DNA of 64,000 bases, taken from positions 1-64,000 of the forward strand of contig NZ_BCNB01000004.1 of assembly GCF_001485575.1 (NCBI RefSeq), read 5' to 3'. A program made the position numbers and the translations under genes. Numbering within the stretch: the stretch's first letter is position 1; each line of letters opens with the position of its first letter. Below the pieces are notes generated by a model, which searched no databases, was not told the origin of the DNA, and saw only the letters and a list, made by a program, of their open reading frames with translations. Positions 1-13,778 of this stretch are shown here, piece after piece. Origin of the DNA: Haloarcula sp. CBA1127. GTDB taxonomy: Archaea > Halobacteriota > Halobacteria > Halobacteriales > Haloarculaceae.

Positions 1-691
1 GAGGCCTACGTCTTCTGTGAGAAACGTTCGGGACCCGGTGGCCTCCCGCTCGGGACCCAGCGACCCGTCGTCGCCCTCGTCAGCGGCGGCATCGACTCGC
101 CTGTCGCTGCCTGGAAAGTGATGAAACGCGGCGCACCCGTGCTCCCCGTCTACGTTGACCTCGGTGACTACGGTGGCCCCGATCACCGGGCGCGAGCCGT
201 TTCGACCGTCGAAACGCTCGCCACGTACGCACCCGGACACGACCTGTCGCTGTCCGTAATCGACGCCGGTGACATCGTCACCGACCTCTCTCAAAACCTC
301 GGGTCCCCGAATGCTCGTTCTCCGCCGGTTCATGCTCGCAGCCGCCGAAGCTATCGCGAACGAGTGTGACGCCGTCGGCATCGTCACCGGCGAAGCAATC
401 GGGCAGAAGTCCAGCCAGACGAGCGCGAACATTGCCGTCACCGATGCCGCAACTACGCTTCCAGTACACCGACCGAACCTCACCGTTGATAAGTCCAAGA
501 TTACCAATCACGCACGGTCTATCGGGACCTTCGAGGACTCGACAATCGACACCGGTTGCAACCGCGTCGCGCCATCACATCCGGAAACTAATGCCTCGCT
601 CGAAGCAATTCGGGCGGCCGAGCCCGACGACCTGTTCGAGGCGCCCGAAGCCTGTGCCCGGGACCGCACTGTCGTCCCCATCGAAAGCTAA
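1..691 (+). pseudogene. thiI: tRNA 4-thiouridine/thiazole sulfurtransferase ThiI, 5'-truncated by window edge and frameshifted
   Basis: ThiI adenylates a tRNA uridine and transfers sulfur to it, and in many organisms also supplies sulfur for thiamine thiazole. The window opens inside the gene. Frame 1 reads the PP-loop signature SGGIDSPVAAW near positions 88-120 and continues to about 296. The remainder of the family (MLVLRRFMLAAAEAIA, GEAIGQKSSQT, DTGCNRVAP) is in frame 2 from about 311 to the stop at 689-691. The join is at the GGGTCCCCGAATG stretch and fits loss of two bases. There is no in-frame stop on either side, so the break is recent or an assembly error. Next downstream is another frameshifted gene in the same orientation. 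Confidence 0.85.
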
Positions 692-718
692 ATTTCCGGG
701 GCGGGCCAGGGTTGAGCC

Positions 719-1263
719 ATGACGCAGGTCTGTCTCGTCGGGAGCGAGGACGTGAATCTCCGGTACGAACTCCTCTCTCGCGAGACCGCTCGGAACGCAC
801 TCGCCACCTACGACCTGCAGGAACCGTTCGAGAACACCGTCGCCGTCGACACCGTGAGCCTCGGCGCAGCTGTGGCGCTCCTGAACGATCTGAACTGGTA
901 TCTCGTCCGCTTTGCTGACGCCGCGTTCGTCCGTGACCCTTCGATCAGCGAGACGGAATGGCTCTCCCGGAACCTCGCCGCAGCGATCCGGACGACGACG
1001 TTGCTCCCGAGGATACCGGTCGCTTTCTCAAGGTGTACGGTATCGTCGAGTCGGACGTACCCGACGAATCTACTGACGAAGCCTCGTCTGAAGGTGAACC
1101 GGAGCCAACGCCCGACACACAGGCGATGGAGACCGAGCGCCCACCCGAGCTTGTCGAGCCGATGCTCCTGACACGGACTGGAGACACGATTCCCGAGTAC
1201 GACCTTCGAGACGTGGACGACACGCTCACCGTCAGGGTGACCGAATCGGAGTTCGGGGCCTGA
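719..1263 (+). pseudogene. DUF5804-type haloarchaeal conserved protein, frameshifted
   Basis: The start MTQVCLVG and the segment LLNDLNWYLVRF match a conserved haloarchaeal protein I recall as DUF5804, of unknown function. The frame from 719 gives the N-terminal ~85 residues to SISETEWLSRNLAAAIR. The C-terminal half (EDTGRFLKVYG, EYDLRDVDDTLTVRVTE) is one frame back, to the stop at 1261-1263. The switch lies at about 985-1000, inside the GACGACGACG repeat, and fits one missing base. An acidic insert of about 35 residues sits in the middle of the second half. It lies 27 bp after thiI. The family number is from memory; the frameshift is read directly. Confidence 0.7.
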
Positions 1264-1297
1264 CTCAATCACGCCGCGCGCGCAGAACAGACTGTTC

Positions 1298-2209
1298 TCA
1301 GTCGAACATTCCGGTCGACATATACCGCTCGCCGCTGTCCCAGTAGACTGTGACCACGAGTGGGTCGTCGACGCCGTCCGCGACGAGTTGCTCGGCTACC
1401 TCGCGCGCGGCGAGGTTCGACGCACCCGAGGATTGGCCGACGAGGATACCCTCATCGTGGGCGAGTCGTCGGCACTCGTCTTCTGCATCCGGGAGTTCGA
1501 CCGTCAGCACGTCGTCCAGCAGATCGGTGTCTAAGTTGTCGCTGACGAAGCCCGGTCCCATTCCCTGGAAGCTATCTTCACCAGTGCCCGGCTCCATCCC
1601 CGAGAGGACGGCGTTGTCCGCGGGTTCGACCGCGACGATATCCATCTCGGGGTACGCTTCCCGTAGCCGACGGCCGGTACCGGTGAGTGTGCCGCCGGTT
1701 CCGACGCCCGCAACCAGCGCATCGACAGTCCGGTCGCCCACCTGTTCGAGTATTTCCTCGCCCGTCGTCTCGTAGTGCGCCGTCGGATTCGCCGGGTTTT
1801 CGAACTGCCGTAACTGGACGTGGTCGTCGCGGTCGCACAGTTCGTCCGCACGCTCTTTCGCGTCGGAGATGTCGCCCTCGACCAGTTCGATCTCCGCGCC
1901 GTAGGCTTTCATTATCTGGCGGCGCTCCGGTGACTTCGAGGACGGCATCACCAGCACCACGTCGTAGCCTTTGGTCGCGCCAACCATCGCCATCCCGATG
2001 CCGGTGTTGCCACTCGTCGGTTCGACCAGCGTATCACCCGGTTCGAGTGTGCCGTTTCGCTCGGCGTCGCCGATCATGTACTTCGCCGGCCGTCCTTCGC
2101 GGACCCGCCTGGGTTGAACGACTCGATCTTCGCTGCAACGGTTGCACCCTCCGGTGCGTGAACCGAGACCAGCGGGGACCCCGATTGTATCGAGAATAGA
2201 GTCTTCCAT
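1298..2209 (-). pseudogene. cysK: Cysteine synthase (O-acetylserine sulfhydrylase type), PLP-lysine region out of frame
   Basis: This is a fold-type II PLP enzyme that makes cysteine from O-acetylserine (or a similar acceptor) and sulfide. Typical segments are present: EPTSGNTGIGMAM, MPSSKSPERRQIMKAYGAE, the GVGTGGTLTG phosphate loop and the QSSGAS region. The 303-aa reading frame is unbroken, but about 29 codons after residue 10 are read in the wrong frame. In the neighbouring frame that stretch gives SPLVSVHAPEG, ATVAAKIESFNPGGS and KD, which includes the expected PLP-binding lysine. An extra G at about 2173-2183 and a missing base at about 2089-2094 compensate each other. As written, the protein would lack the catalytic lysine and be inactive. 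Confidence 0.88.
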
Positions 2210-2310
2210 CGCCGCCGGCTACGCGGCCCCGACTTAAACGCCTACTGAAGGTCTCAAACGGTTCGTGGACTTCCAAGACACGGCAGCGCTTTCCGGCGTC
2301 GACACCCCCT

Positions 2311-2730
2311 TCACCTGAACAGGTTTATGTCGTCGACCGGCAGCACCGAGTAATCGACTGACAGCGTGTCTTTCGTAGCTCGGACTTTGCCCACGAACGC
2401 GGAAATGTCATCTAGCTGTCCTCCAGCACGAATAGTTCATACAGTACCCGGTCGCCGACGTGGACTGTGGAAGTTCGACGCAACAATGGACTCGTGGTCG
2501 TGACGGAGATGCATCATTTTCTCCTCGACGGTTGTCGTCTCGTAGTCGAACAACACAGTGACGATCGCCATCAGTTCGCGGTCCTCCAGCCGCTTGTCCT
2601 CGAACTCCCCATCAGATTCCTGACCGCTTCCCGAACAAACTCGCTGCGACCCGTGTACCCGTGTTCGTCGGCGAACGTGTCGATTCGCTCCTCCAGTTCG
2701 TCCGGCATCGAGATACTAACAACGCCCATG
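2311..2730 (-). pseudogene. NikR/CopG-family ribbon-helix-helix regulator with three frameshifts
   Basis: Reading from ATG at 2730 gives [20 protein letters not shown], a ribbon-helix-helix DNA-binding start. The rest follows only after three frame changes: near 2602-2610 (one G lost from a G run, before [15 protein letters not shown]), near 2457-2469 (one extra C, before [15 protein letters not shown]) and near 2407-2424 (one base missing, before [13 protein letters not shown]). The restored ~140-aa protein, ending DDINLFR, fits the NikR length and its ACT-like C-terminal domain, including histidines of the kind used to bind metal. It would be a metal-responsive transcription factor. As written it stops after about 45 residues. 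Confidence 0.75.
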
Positions 2731-2875
2731 TATTAACTCGGCTCCGTTGGAGTATTAATAGTTTCATATCCGCTCGCACAGACTGGAATCACTCCGGATA
2801 GCGCTGCCGCTAGCTCGTATCTTGTAAACGACTGGCTTGCTGTGCTGATAGCCCTCACTTTGTATAAATACGGAA

Positions 2876-2911
2876 AGCCCACTCGGGAGAGACGATTCTC
2901 CTGAGTGGGCT
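2876..2911 (-). terminator. Hairpin downstream of 5S rRNA, possible terminator or processing element
   Basis: The arms 2876-2890 and 2897-2911 form a 15-bp stem with one G-T wobble and a 6-nt loop (GACGAT). It starts 14 nt beyond the 3' end of the 5S gene. On the transcribed strand it is followed by a modest T-rich stretch. Its place at the end of the operon suggests termination or 3' processing. The 2731-2924 interval holds nothing else I recognise, and no distal tRNA-Cys. Confidence 0.45.
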
Positions 2912-2924
2912 GAAAGGTATGAAT

Positions 2925-3046
2925 GGTGGCGGCGAACCAGATTTCCCAGAGGCTCGCGCACTCCAGTACTCCCCGGAACGCTGGTGGGCTTATCTTCCGT
3001 GTTCGGGATGGGTACGGGAGGCAACCCCACCGCTGTGGCCGCCTAA
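2925..3046 (-). rRNA. rrf: 5S ribosomal RNA
   Basis: On the minus strand the gene starts TTAGGCGGCC and ends GGTTCGCCGCCACC. This matches the Haloarcula 5S rRNA I know in length (122 nt) and nearly base for base. The 5' and 3' ends pair as the terminal stem (helix I). It is the last gene of the 16S-23S-5S operon, separated from 23S by about 137 bp that carry the 3' arm of the 23S processing stem. Confidence 0.97.
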
Positions 3047-3108
3047 CGTCGAGTCGCGGAATCGAACCGCGATAGTACCAGTCTCGATCGATCTCCACCG
3101 TGTGATTA

Positions 3109-3174
3109 CGTGCGATCCAGTTTGCGCCTGGACTCGTTCAGCGACGAGATAATTCGTCGGTGAATGAGTCACAG
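3109..3174 (-). other. 3' arm of the 23S rRNA processing stem
   Basis: This stretch is complementary to the region just upstream of 23S (6111-6163). Shared blocks are ACGTGCGATCCAG, CTGGACTCGTTCAG and GTGACTC/GAGTCAC. Extra unpaired bases in the 3' arm leave bulges of the kind cut by the archaeal splicing endonuclease. The pairing is seen in the sequence; the processing role is established for archaeal pre-rRNA. Confidence 0.8.
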
Positions 3175-3183
3175 TGCGTATGA

Positions 3184-6105
<2,922 letters not shown>

Positions 6106-6480
6106 CGTCGTTGTGACTCGTTCAACTGAACGAGTCCAGTGGACGCCTGGATCGCACGTACACACGGTTTCATACTCGCCCCCAAGGTGGAGATGGTGGG
6201 CGAATCGACCCTTCCCAGGCTCGGTTTTACCCGGCCTGGTGCATCTGTTGCCGTACCACATTCGAACGCCATCCCACACTTAAGGGGACGGATTCGTCCG
6301 CGATACGAAGTACGGACCCGTCGGGAGTTGCACCCGACATCCCGGTGAGGGGACATCCGCCTCGGATAGGTCTTGTGAGCCCAGCGGGCCCATGCAGTAG
6401 TCGGCGCTTGCCGACTCGCGGTGACTTGTGGTCACCAGTCAATGTAGGTGGGTCAGGCCAGAGGCCTGATCCCGGTCAGT
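6106..6480 (-). other. 16S-23S internal transcribed spacer without a recognisable tRNA gene
   Basis: The 375-bp spacer holds the 3' arm of the 16S processing stem (6375-6402) and the 5' arm of the 23S stem (6111-6163). Most haloarchaeal rRNA operons carry tRNA-Ala(TGC) here, but I find no tRNA with a consistent acceptor, D, anticodon and T arm. A tRNA-like stretch at 6295-6385 has a T-arm-like hairpin (TCGGG, TGCAACT, CCCGA), but its apparent acceptor strand is part of the 16S processing stem. Confidence 0.75.
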
Positions 6481-7952
<1,472 letters not shown>

Positions 7953-8026
7953 GTGCTGATATACATCAGCGGCGGAAGTGGTTGCACTCCGTCGGAAGCA
8001 AACACATTGGTTCCTACGCCAATGTT

Positions 8027-8053
8027 GACTACTGCATGGGTCCGTGGGCTCAC
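8027..8053 (-). other. 5' arm of the 16S rRNA processing stem
   Basis: Plus-strand GACTACTGCATGGG followed by CCG and TGGGCTCAC reappears as its reverse complement at 6375-6402, with one substitution and one extra base. The two arms therefore enclose 16S in a long helix. This matches the known bulge-helix-bulge processing of archaeal pre-16S rRNA. Confidence 0.8.
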
Positions 8054-8204
8054 ATCAGATTCCATCTTAACGGCGGACCGCAGGGGTGGAATCCTCATAC
8101 ACGAACACGAAGCCTCGGTGGCCTCGCGTTCTAAGCGAGTGACCCAACCCACCGTGTAGGTGGCGTTGGGGTGTCGTTCCGAGAACGCTGCCCGGCGCGA
8201 CCTT

Positions 8205-8245
8205 CGCATTACATCCGATGAGAGGGGAGTATATAAATCAACGGT
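8205..8245 (-). promoter_or_regulatory. rRNA operon promoter
   Basis: Reading towards 16S, the minus strand shows TTCGA, then a spacer, then GATTTATATA (8231-8240) as a TATA box, with a start site expected near 8205-8212 in the CATCGGATG block. The arrangement resembles other haloarchaeal rRNA promoters. The 7953-8204 part is transcribed leader. An A/T-rich patch near 8371-8390 could be a further upstream promoter. No gene is supported between 7953 and 8418. Confidence 0.6.
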
Positions 8246-8418
8246 CTCGAAGGCGTCCTGTGCAGACCACACACGGCACACACGAGACCGATAGACTCGG
8301 TCGTCAGGTGGACGATTTGCGTAGACGGCCCAACGCACGGCGAGGGCTGTCAACACTGCCCGACACAACATATTGAAAAATCCGCTTCAAGCCCTCTGTC
8401 TAGCAGTTCAAAAGTCAG

Positions 8419-9738
8419 TTAGTCAATCGTCGTTTTGGACAGGGCAGAGCTATTTTCGATCCCAAAAGCGTCAGTCAGTTTCGCAGCCATTGCCTGTCGT
8501 CGGCGGCGGCGTCGATCAGTTTTAGAGAGGTATTGTTCCCAGACGACGGTCCCGGATTGGGCGCCTTGTTCGTCAGCGATTTCGTCCATTTCTGCGCGGA
8601 TATCGACCATGGCGCTGGAATACGTCGAGTACCAGAACCGTCGTGCCGTTCGAGGCGTCGCCAGTTGGCCGTCGACGGACACATCAGCGCGGTCAGCGAG
8701 TCGTTTGGATCGGTTGGTAATCGTGTCGGAATGAACGTGTTTGTTTGAGTTGGCCGGCGAAGGGAATAGATACCCCTGCCAGTCGTCCGCCTCGGCCAGC
8801 TGGTCGATACGGTCGGTAACTGTGTGCACACCGTAGTGAATAGCGACAGTGCCCGGTCCATTCTTCCGCTCTTCGAAGACGATATGTGGGTCATCTCCTT
8901 CGAGAACAAATTGTGAAACGTGCAACTGGGCAACTTCGGATGGACGTAGACCCCACCCTGGGAGTGAAGTGACAAGGAGCGTTTCAGCTGGCGTGTCCGC
9001 GGCCGCAAGGAGGTGCTGGACATCGGCCGTCTGCAGCGATTGGTTATCGGCGTCTGGGCGTTCCCAGCCGTATTCGGATTCAACGCCGTCGAGTAGGTTG
9101 AAGGCGAGGTAGCCTTCGTCTGTCAGCCAGCTGTAGACCGGTCGAACATCCGCAACGAACGTGAGGCGTGATTGATCGCTCCCAAGGGTGTCAGCGATGT
9201 CGTCAAGTACCTCACGGGCTCGGCGTCGTTCAGCTGCTTTCTTGTCGATATCGTCCGCGTGTGCGAGGAGTGCATCCGTACCGTGGTGGTTTCGATAGGT
9301 TTCCACCCACGTTCGGAACCGAAAGCGCGGGACGCAAGCGTTGATTCAGCCAGCAGTTCATGCTCTTCCCGGCGGGTGAAATACGCGTCGACGGCTGTTT
9401 CTGTAGCCTCGTGTTCGATATCGAAGCGGCGCTGCGGTGATTCTGACCCCCGGATATCGATTTGTAACGCATCACCACTGACATTGTCGTGGATGAACTC
9501 GGTGAATGTTTGGCCGTGATGCTCTCGGAGTGCGTAGCGAATACCAGGACCGACTTAAGATCGGCCGAGTTCTTCGCAGGGGCTCGTGCCACCCCCCTTC
9601 CGACCATTGAATTCGTTTGCACGTCAATTTCATCGAAGGTTTCTCGTGGCGTTTGTATGCTGCCCGTTCTTGACGGAGTTCTGCACGACCGTCATCGACA
9701 TTAACAACTGTCCCGTAGATGGCCCTACCGGGGGTCAT
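8419..9738 (-). pseudogene. Tyrosine recombinase (phage-type integrase) broken by several frameshifts
   Basis: The 3' part (9306-8419) is one open frame with a catalytic-core pattern: GWGLRPSEVAQL (first catalytic Arg), TPRTARRFWYSTYSSAM (box II, with an Arg but an unusual His position) and VVWEQYLS (candidate nucleophile Tyr). The N-terminal SAM-like domain lies upstream in other frames: RTWVETYRNHHG joins REHHGQTFTEFIHDNV and FDIEHEATETAVDAYFTRRE through a break near 9305-9330, with further breaks near 9540 and 9650. The most upstream piece (MTPGRAIYGTVVNVDDGRAE, from 9738) may belong to the same gene, but I am less sure. It probably once integrated the accessory DNA beside the rRNA operon. 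No att site or tRNA target is visible. Confidence 0.72.
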
Positions 9739-9824
9739 CGAACTTGAACCTGCTACTTCTGCTACTTCGATAGTATCGATCGCTGTCCACGAGGGGGGCT
9801 GCGCTTCAACCTTATTATTATCTA

Positions 9825-9900
9825 CTGACGAAAACGATTGAGGATCGGGAGTACTACTACCTGCAGTGGCGTGACGGTGAAAAAGTGAGAAGAGCCAGTA
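9825..9900 (+). pseudogene. Remnant of a small YYYxQWR-motif protein
   Basis: A short in-frame stretch reads IEDREYYYLQWRDGEKVR, the C-terminal hallmark also seen in the intact minus-strand gene at 30980-31303 (NRYYYWQWREGDTVKS). Both ends are lost, with no start codon and no family-like C-terminus. It is an isolated relic between the integrase relic and the first orc gene. I recall the family as DUF6788, but that number is uncertain. Confidence 0.5.
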
Positions 9901-9964
9901 CGTCGCGCCGGGCAGCCAAGTGTAGGCAAATTACTCCGGGAACGGTGGTGTGGCGTTTTCCTCA

Positions 9965-11203
9965 TTACATCGTGGCGAACTCTTCGCCAGAGTCGGGCAG
10001 GTACTCAATGATACTTTGATGGGCTCCAAACTCGCTAATAATCGTCTGGAGAGCATCAACGACAGTCGCGATATCGCGATTGAGTTCATGCTGACGGTAT
10101 GTACCACCGTCTTGCCCACGATGCTCCATCTCAGACAGTGTGAGATTAAGAATTTCGAAATCCGAGAGGAAACTACGCATGCGACGTGCAGTTCGCGGCT
10201 CTCGACCCTGGAACTCACAGAGCTCTTTGTATCGCTGATAGACGATCCGAGAGCGAGCGGGTGTTTCCCCCTCTGCAGCAAGCGTAGTCAGCGCGTAGAG
10301 GGTGAGTTGCTCGTGTTCGGTAAGGTCCCGCATAATGTCCATGCTCTGCTGGGCCTCGAGTTTCTCCTGGGCGCGTTCGACATGATCAGTCGTAACTGAA
10401 TTTGCGTTTTCAGTGCGAGCGAGATCGCCAGCCTTCCGAAGAAGCGTGATCGCCCGTCGAGCATCACCACCATCTTGGCGACCAAGCGCGGCACACAGCG
10501 GAATGACGCCATCCTCAAGCGCACTCTCGTGGAAGGCTATCTCGGCCCGCTGTTCGAGGACCTTCTGGAGTTCTTCGGTGCCGTATGGTGGGAAGGAGAT
10601 TTCTGTCTCACAGAGCGATGACTGGACCTTCGCATCGAGCTGTTCGCGGAACGTCGAATCGTTACTGATTCCGATGACACCAAGCTGGATGTTATCGATG
10701 TAGCCGTTGTTGTCAGCCCGGGTGATCTGATAGAGGAAGGTGTCATCCGTGATGTGGTCAATTTCGTCGAGAACAATGATGACGCTGCCAGAGAGCTTAT
10801 TCAGTTCGTTCCAGAGGAGACGGTAAACCTTCGACTGGGGATGGCCAGTCTCGGCGATATGGTTTTCGTGACCGCGGAGATTATTCACGAGACTAATTGC
10901 AGCCTGATAGCTCGTACTCAGCCCGTCACAGTTCAGCGAGATGACGGTCAGATCGATTTCAAAGTGGTCTGCTGATTCCTGGAGTTCATTGAGTAGAAAG
11001 TTCGTGACAGCAGTCTTCCCGACACCGGTCTTGCCATAGATGAAGATGTTATCGGGGTACTCACCATTGATGATTGGCTGTAGGGCGGCTTCGTATTCCT
11101 CGATTTCATTGTCCCGGCCGACGATATCATCCGGCACGTACTCGACTTTGAGTGTATTCCGGCGCTTGTATAGCGTGTCGTCCGGTTGAAATCGAGGACC
11201 CAT
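9965..11203 (-). CDS. Orc1/Cdc6 replication initiator 1
   Basis: This 412-aa AAA+ initiator binds origin repeats and helps load the MCM helicase. Walker A is GKTGVGKT (about residue 57), Walker B is VIIVLDEID (about 145), and a sensor-1-like GVIGISND follows. The C-terminal ~110 residues form the winged-helix DNA-binding domain (RIVYQRYKELCEF...RRMRSFLSDFEIL). The first 20 residues are a basic extension. Its upstream side (11257-11938) is full of TTTCCAGTA/GGGG repeats, so it probably recognises them. It is clearly different from the two other initiators in the window, which resemble each other. Confidence 0.93.
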   Translation of the reverse strand: MGPRFQPDDTLYKRRNTLKVEYVPDDIVGRDNEIEEYEAALQPIINGEYPDNIFIYGKTGVGKTAVTNFLLNELQESADHFEIDLTVISLNCDGLSTSYQAAISLVNNLRGHENHIAETGHPQSKVYRLLWNELNKLSGSVIIVLDEIDHITDDTFLYQITRADNNGYIDNIQLGVIGISNDSTFREQLDAKVQSSLCETEISFPPYGTEELQKVLEQRAEIAFHESALEDGVIPLCAALGRQDGGDARRAITLLRKAGDLARTENANSVTTDHVERAQEKLEAQQSMDIMRDLTEHEQLTLYALTTLAAEGETPARSRIVYQRYKELCEFQGREPRTARRMRSFLSDFEILNLTLSEMEHRGQDGGTYRQHELNRDIATVVDALQTIISEFGAHQSIIEYLPDSGEEFATM

Positions 11204-11256
11204 ATTATGCGTGAGTGAGTCAGGCTACCGCAATAGTTGTTTCGACCATCGTTTCC

Positions 11257-11938
11257 GCTATTTCCAGTATAACCAGTCCTGGGTAGGCCTTCCACTATAG
11301 GAGAGGCACCCCAGTATTTCCACTGTATCGGCTGCGTTCTGTCGCGAGGTGGTTGAAGTCCGACAGGATGAGATTAGATAGCTACGGGATACCTGCCACT
11401 TGCTGCGATATGGATTAATGTTACCCCACTATTTCCAGTAAATGGTGTATCGTGGGGTACTGGACACACCCCACCGTTTCCAGTAAACTACAGTCATTAC
11501 GCGATGAGTGGTGAGGGGTGGCGGAGACCACCGGCTTCCGGTATTTCCAGTAATCGCTTCTTTATATACGTTGGAGACCCCAACGTTTCCAGTATATCGG
11601 TGGAGTAGGTGTAACCACCAGAAGGAAGTGGGAAAGGTTTGCGTGGGTTATCGATACACCCTCTACACCCTCCCCCACTGTTTCCAGTAAAAAGCGGTGA
11701 AATAGCAACGGCTGTACAGAATGAACTCTGAATGACGGAAAATTTTATACACACGGCGTTATAGCTAGACCGTAGTACAACTAGAGCGGTATTGTTGTAG
11801 AGGCTAGTGCTGGTGAAAGAATCTTGTAGTGGAGTCCGATCCACAGATCTTCCTAGTTTTAGTGGAAATAATGGGGGGTGGGTGAACATTCCTGACTGTT
11901 CTATCTCTCTCTCATTCTAATAGTGGAAATGGTGGGGT
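11257..11938. repeat. Replication origin 1: nine origin-recognition-box-like repeats
   Basis: The consensus read on the minus strand is TACTGGAAACGGTGGGGT. Seven plus-oriented copies contain ACCCCANNNTTTCCAGTA or a close variant at about 11257-11269 (partial), 11308-11327, 11423-11440, 11468-11485, 11543-11552 (half), 11577-11594 and 11672-11689. Two inverted copies lie at 11860-11877 and 11921-11938. The repeats combine a GGAAA core with a G string, as archaeal ORBs do. The inverted copies face the direct ones across an A/T-richer stretch near 11735-11850 that could be the unwinding element. The module sits immediately upstream of Orc1/Cdc6 number 1. Confidence 0.85.
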
Positions 11939-12025
11939 CTGACGGACGTCAGACGATAGGGTGGTACACTCTTCCGGGGGTCTCAAAACCTACTTCGCGC
12001 CATCTTGAGCTTCGCCACGGTTGCC

Positions 12026-12395
12026 CTAATCTGTCTTCTTAATCCTAATCCGTATCTTGATCACATGGTTTTTGTCGAACACATCGTGAAGAGCTCTAAG
12101 AGTCGCACATTCTTCGCGCAGTGTCTCCAAACTTGCTGCATCTACCAACTTTGAGCGGAGCGCCGAACTGTCATGAAGACGGTCAAGCTACAAGAAAGAC
12201 TTCATGTTACCATTTCACAGAGGTATGCGGCGGCGTCGAATATATACCTGCGTGAACCCGTCCTCATACTCTGTCCCTTCATATAACCCTGACAAAGATT
12301 CAGGATATTCAAATTCTTTTATTCCACCCTCGACAATATCGTCCACACGTTCACTGTACGTATCCGCTGTTACCCATGAAGGTTTTTAGCCATAT
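12026..12395 (-). pseudogene. Remnant of an unrecognised gene beyond origin 1
   Basis: The minus strand holds two protein-like stretches in different frames. From about 12390 to 12230 it reads DTYSERVDDIVEGGIKEFEY and GTEYEDGFTQVYIRR. From about 12190 to a stop at 12026-12028 it reads LDRLHDSSALRSKLVDA and TLRALHDVFDKNHVIKI, which looks helical or coiled-coil. A stop codon and a frame change lie between them, and no start codon is preserved. I do not recognise the family. Apart from this remnant I see nothing between origin 1 and the gene at 12508. Confidence 0.4.
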
Positions 12396-12507
12396 GCCAC
12401 GCAGTATTCGCTGAAATAAGTAAGCCTGACCGCTCTGGATTATAATTCCTGCAGTGGACAGAGTGTGAGACCAAACCTCTACACCGGCCGCGCTACCGTG
12501 TGTATCT

Positions 12508-13437
12508 ATGTCGACAGACGAGATCACCGAGCGGGCGAAGGGAACGTTGCTGGGCCTCGCTTGTGGGGACGCTCTCGGCCGGCCTGTTGAGTTTCGGTCA
12601 CCGGACTGGATCGCCGATCAGCACGGCACCGTGACAGAGATGCTCGGCCACGGGACCCACGGCCAACCACCTGGGGCCGTCACTGACGACACGGACATGA
12701 TGTTGTGTCTCGCGCGTAGCCTTGCCAAGCAGCAGGCGTTCGACGGAGAGGATATTGCTGACCGGTTCGCCGAGTGGTGCGAGGACGGCCCCTTCGATAT
12801 CGGGCTCATGACTGCTGACGCAATTAGTGAATACCAGAGCGGCACGTCATGGCGCGATGCCGGCCGTGAAGTCTGGCAGCGCCGCGCTGAAGGGTCGAAC
12901 GCCGGGAACGGCAGCATCATGCGGTGTGCTCCGCACGCCATCGCGTTCGCTGAGGAGCCAGACACGCTTGAACGCGTGAGCAAGCAGTCCTCAGCGATTA
13001 CGCATCATGACCCTCGCTGTCAGTACGGCTGTGCACTCCTCAATCAGACTATCGCTGGGTTCCTCCGTGGCGAAGAGTCGCCGCTCGCTGCTGCGATCGC
13101 ACGTGTCGACGGCGATGGGCCGGACGAACTTGTCGAGACTATCCGTCTCGTTCCGGACCTCATCAATGAACAGCAACTGGAGAACACCGGCTATATCGTC
13201 CACACGCTACAGACCTCACTGTACGACGCACTGACGGCTGATAGCGCGGAAGAGGCCGTCGTTACCTCGGTCAACCGCGGCGGTGACACGGACACGCTGG
13301 GCGCTGTGACTGGGGCTCTTGCCGGCGCGCGTTTCGGTGCTTCGGGGCTTCCTGACCGGTGGCTTGAGACAGTCGAGTACCGGGAAGAGTTAGCTCTTCT
13401 CGGGCAAGCGCTTGCTACTAGCCAGATTAGTGGATAA
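12508..13437 (+). CDS. ADP-ribosylglycohydrolase (DraG/ARH3-like)
   Basis: This 309-aa all-helical enzyme family removes ADP-ribose from proteins or other substrates using two Mg ions. The metal-binding signatures are in order: GLACGDALGRPVEF near residue 16, TDDTDMML near 60, GNGSIMR near 133, the ITHHDPR segment, and NRGGDTDTLGAVTGALAGAR near 253. The length is typical. The ATG at 12508 follows an A/T-rich region consistent with leaderless transcription. It stands alone, 340 bp before the DUF262 gene. The substrate cannot be told from sequence. Confidence 0.9.
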   Translation: MSTDEITERAKGTLLGLACGDALGRPVEFRSPDWIADQHGTVTEMLGHGTHGQPPGAVTDDTDMMLCLARSLAKQQAFDGEDIADRFAEWCEDGPFDIGLMTADAISEYQSGTSWRDAGREVWQRRAEGSNAGNGSIMRCAPHAIAFAEEPDTLERVSKQSSAITHHDPRCQYGCALLNQTIAGFLRGEESPLAAAIARVDGDGPDELVETIRLVPDLINEQQLENTGYIVHTLQTSLYDALTADSAEEAVVTSVNRGGDTDTLGAVTGALAGARFGASGLPDRWLETVEYREELALLGQALATSQISG

Positions 13438-13778
13438 GACACGGCACGGACGACTCCGAAAGCGTCGAGGAATCTGTGAAGCGGTCCAGTCCCTCAGAGT
13501 TGGTCGTCTTTCTGTTTCTGTTTCTGTTTTGCAATCTCGTGTCGTTCCCCAATTTAGATACTGAAAATCGGCTATGTGTTCTGAGGGATTTGAACCACAG
13601 TGGTGCCTGCTCCTCTCTGATTCAAATCACACAGTCGAAGCTCTTCTTCATCCTTGCACCCCCTCTTGCCCCCGCTGTTGTTCTAAAACTCTTCGGAAGG
13701 AAATAGGCAGGAGTGACTAAGTGTTATACAATTGGGTACTGACACAGATTTTATTCGTAGGCCATTTACAAGTAGTCT
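13438..13778. other. 341-bp intergenic region with a short TCTGTTT simple repeat
   Basis: No gene is supported here. The only structure I see is three tandem TCTGTTT units at about 13509-13529 and a shift to lower GC, which continues into the following DUF262 gene and suggests a junction with imported DNA. Confidence 0.5.

Noticed and set aside
6295-6385. tRNA-Ala-like sequence in the 16S-23S spacer
   Set aside because: A T-arm-like hairpin is present, but the supposed acceptor strand belongs to the 16S processing stem, and no consistent D arm or anticodon arm can be folded.
13509-13529. TCTGTTT tandem repeat as a functional element
   Set aside because: Only three short units, with no pairing or nearby motif; probably simple-sequence slippage.
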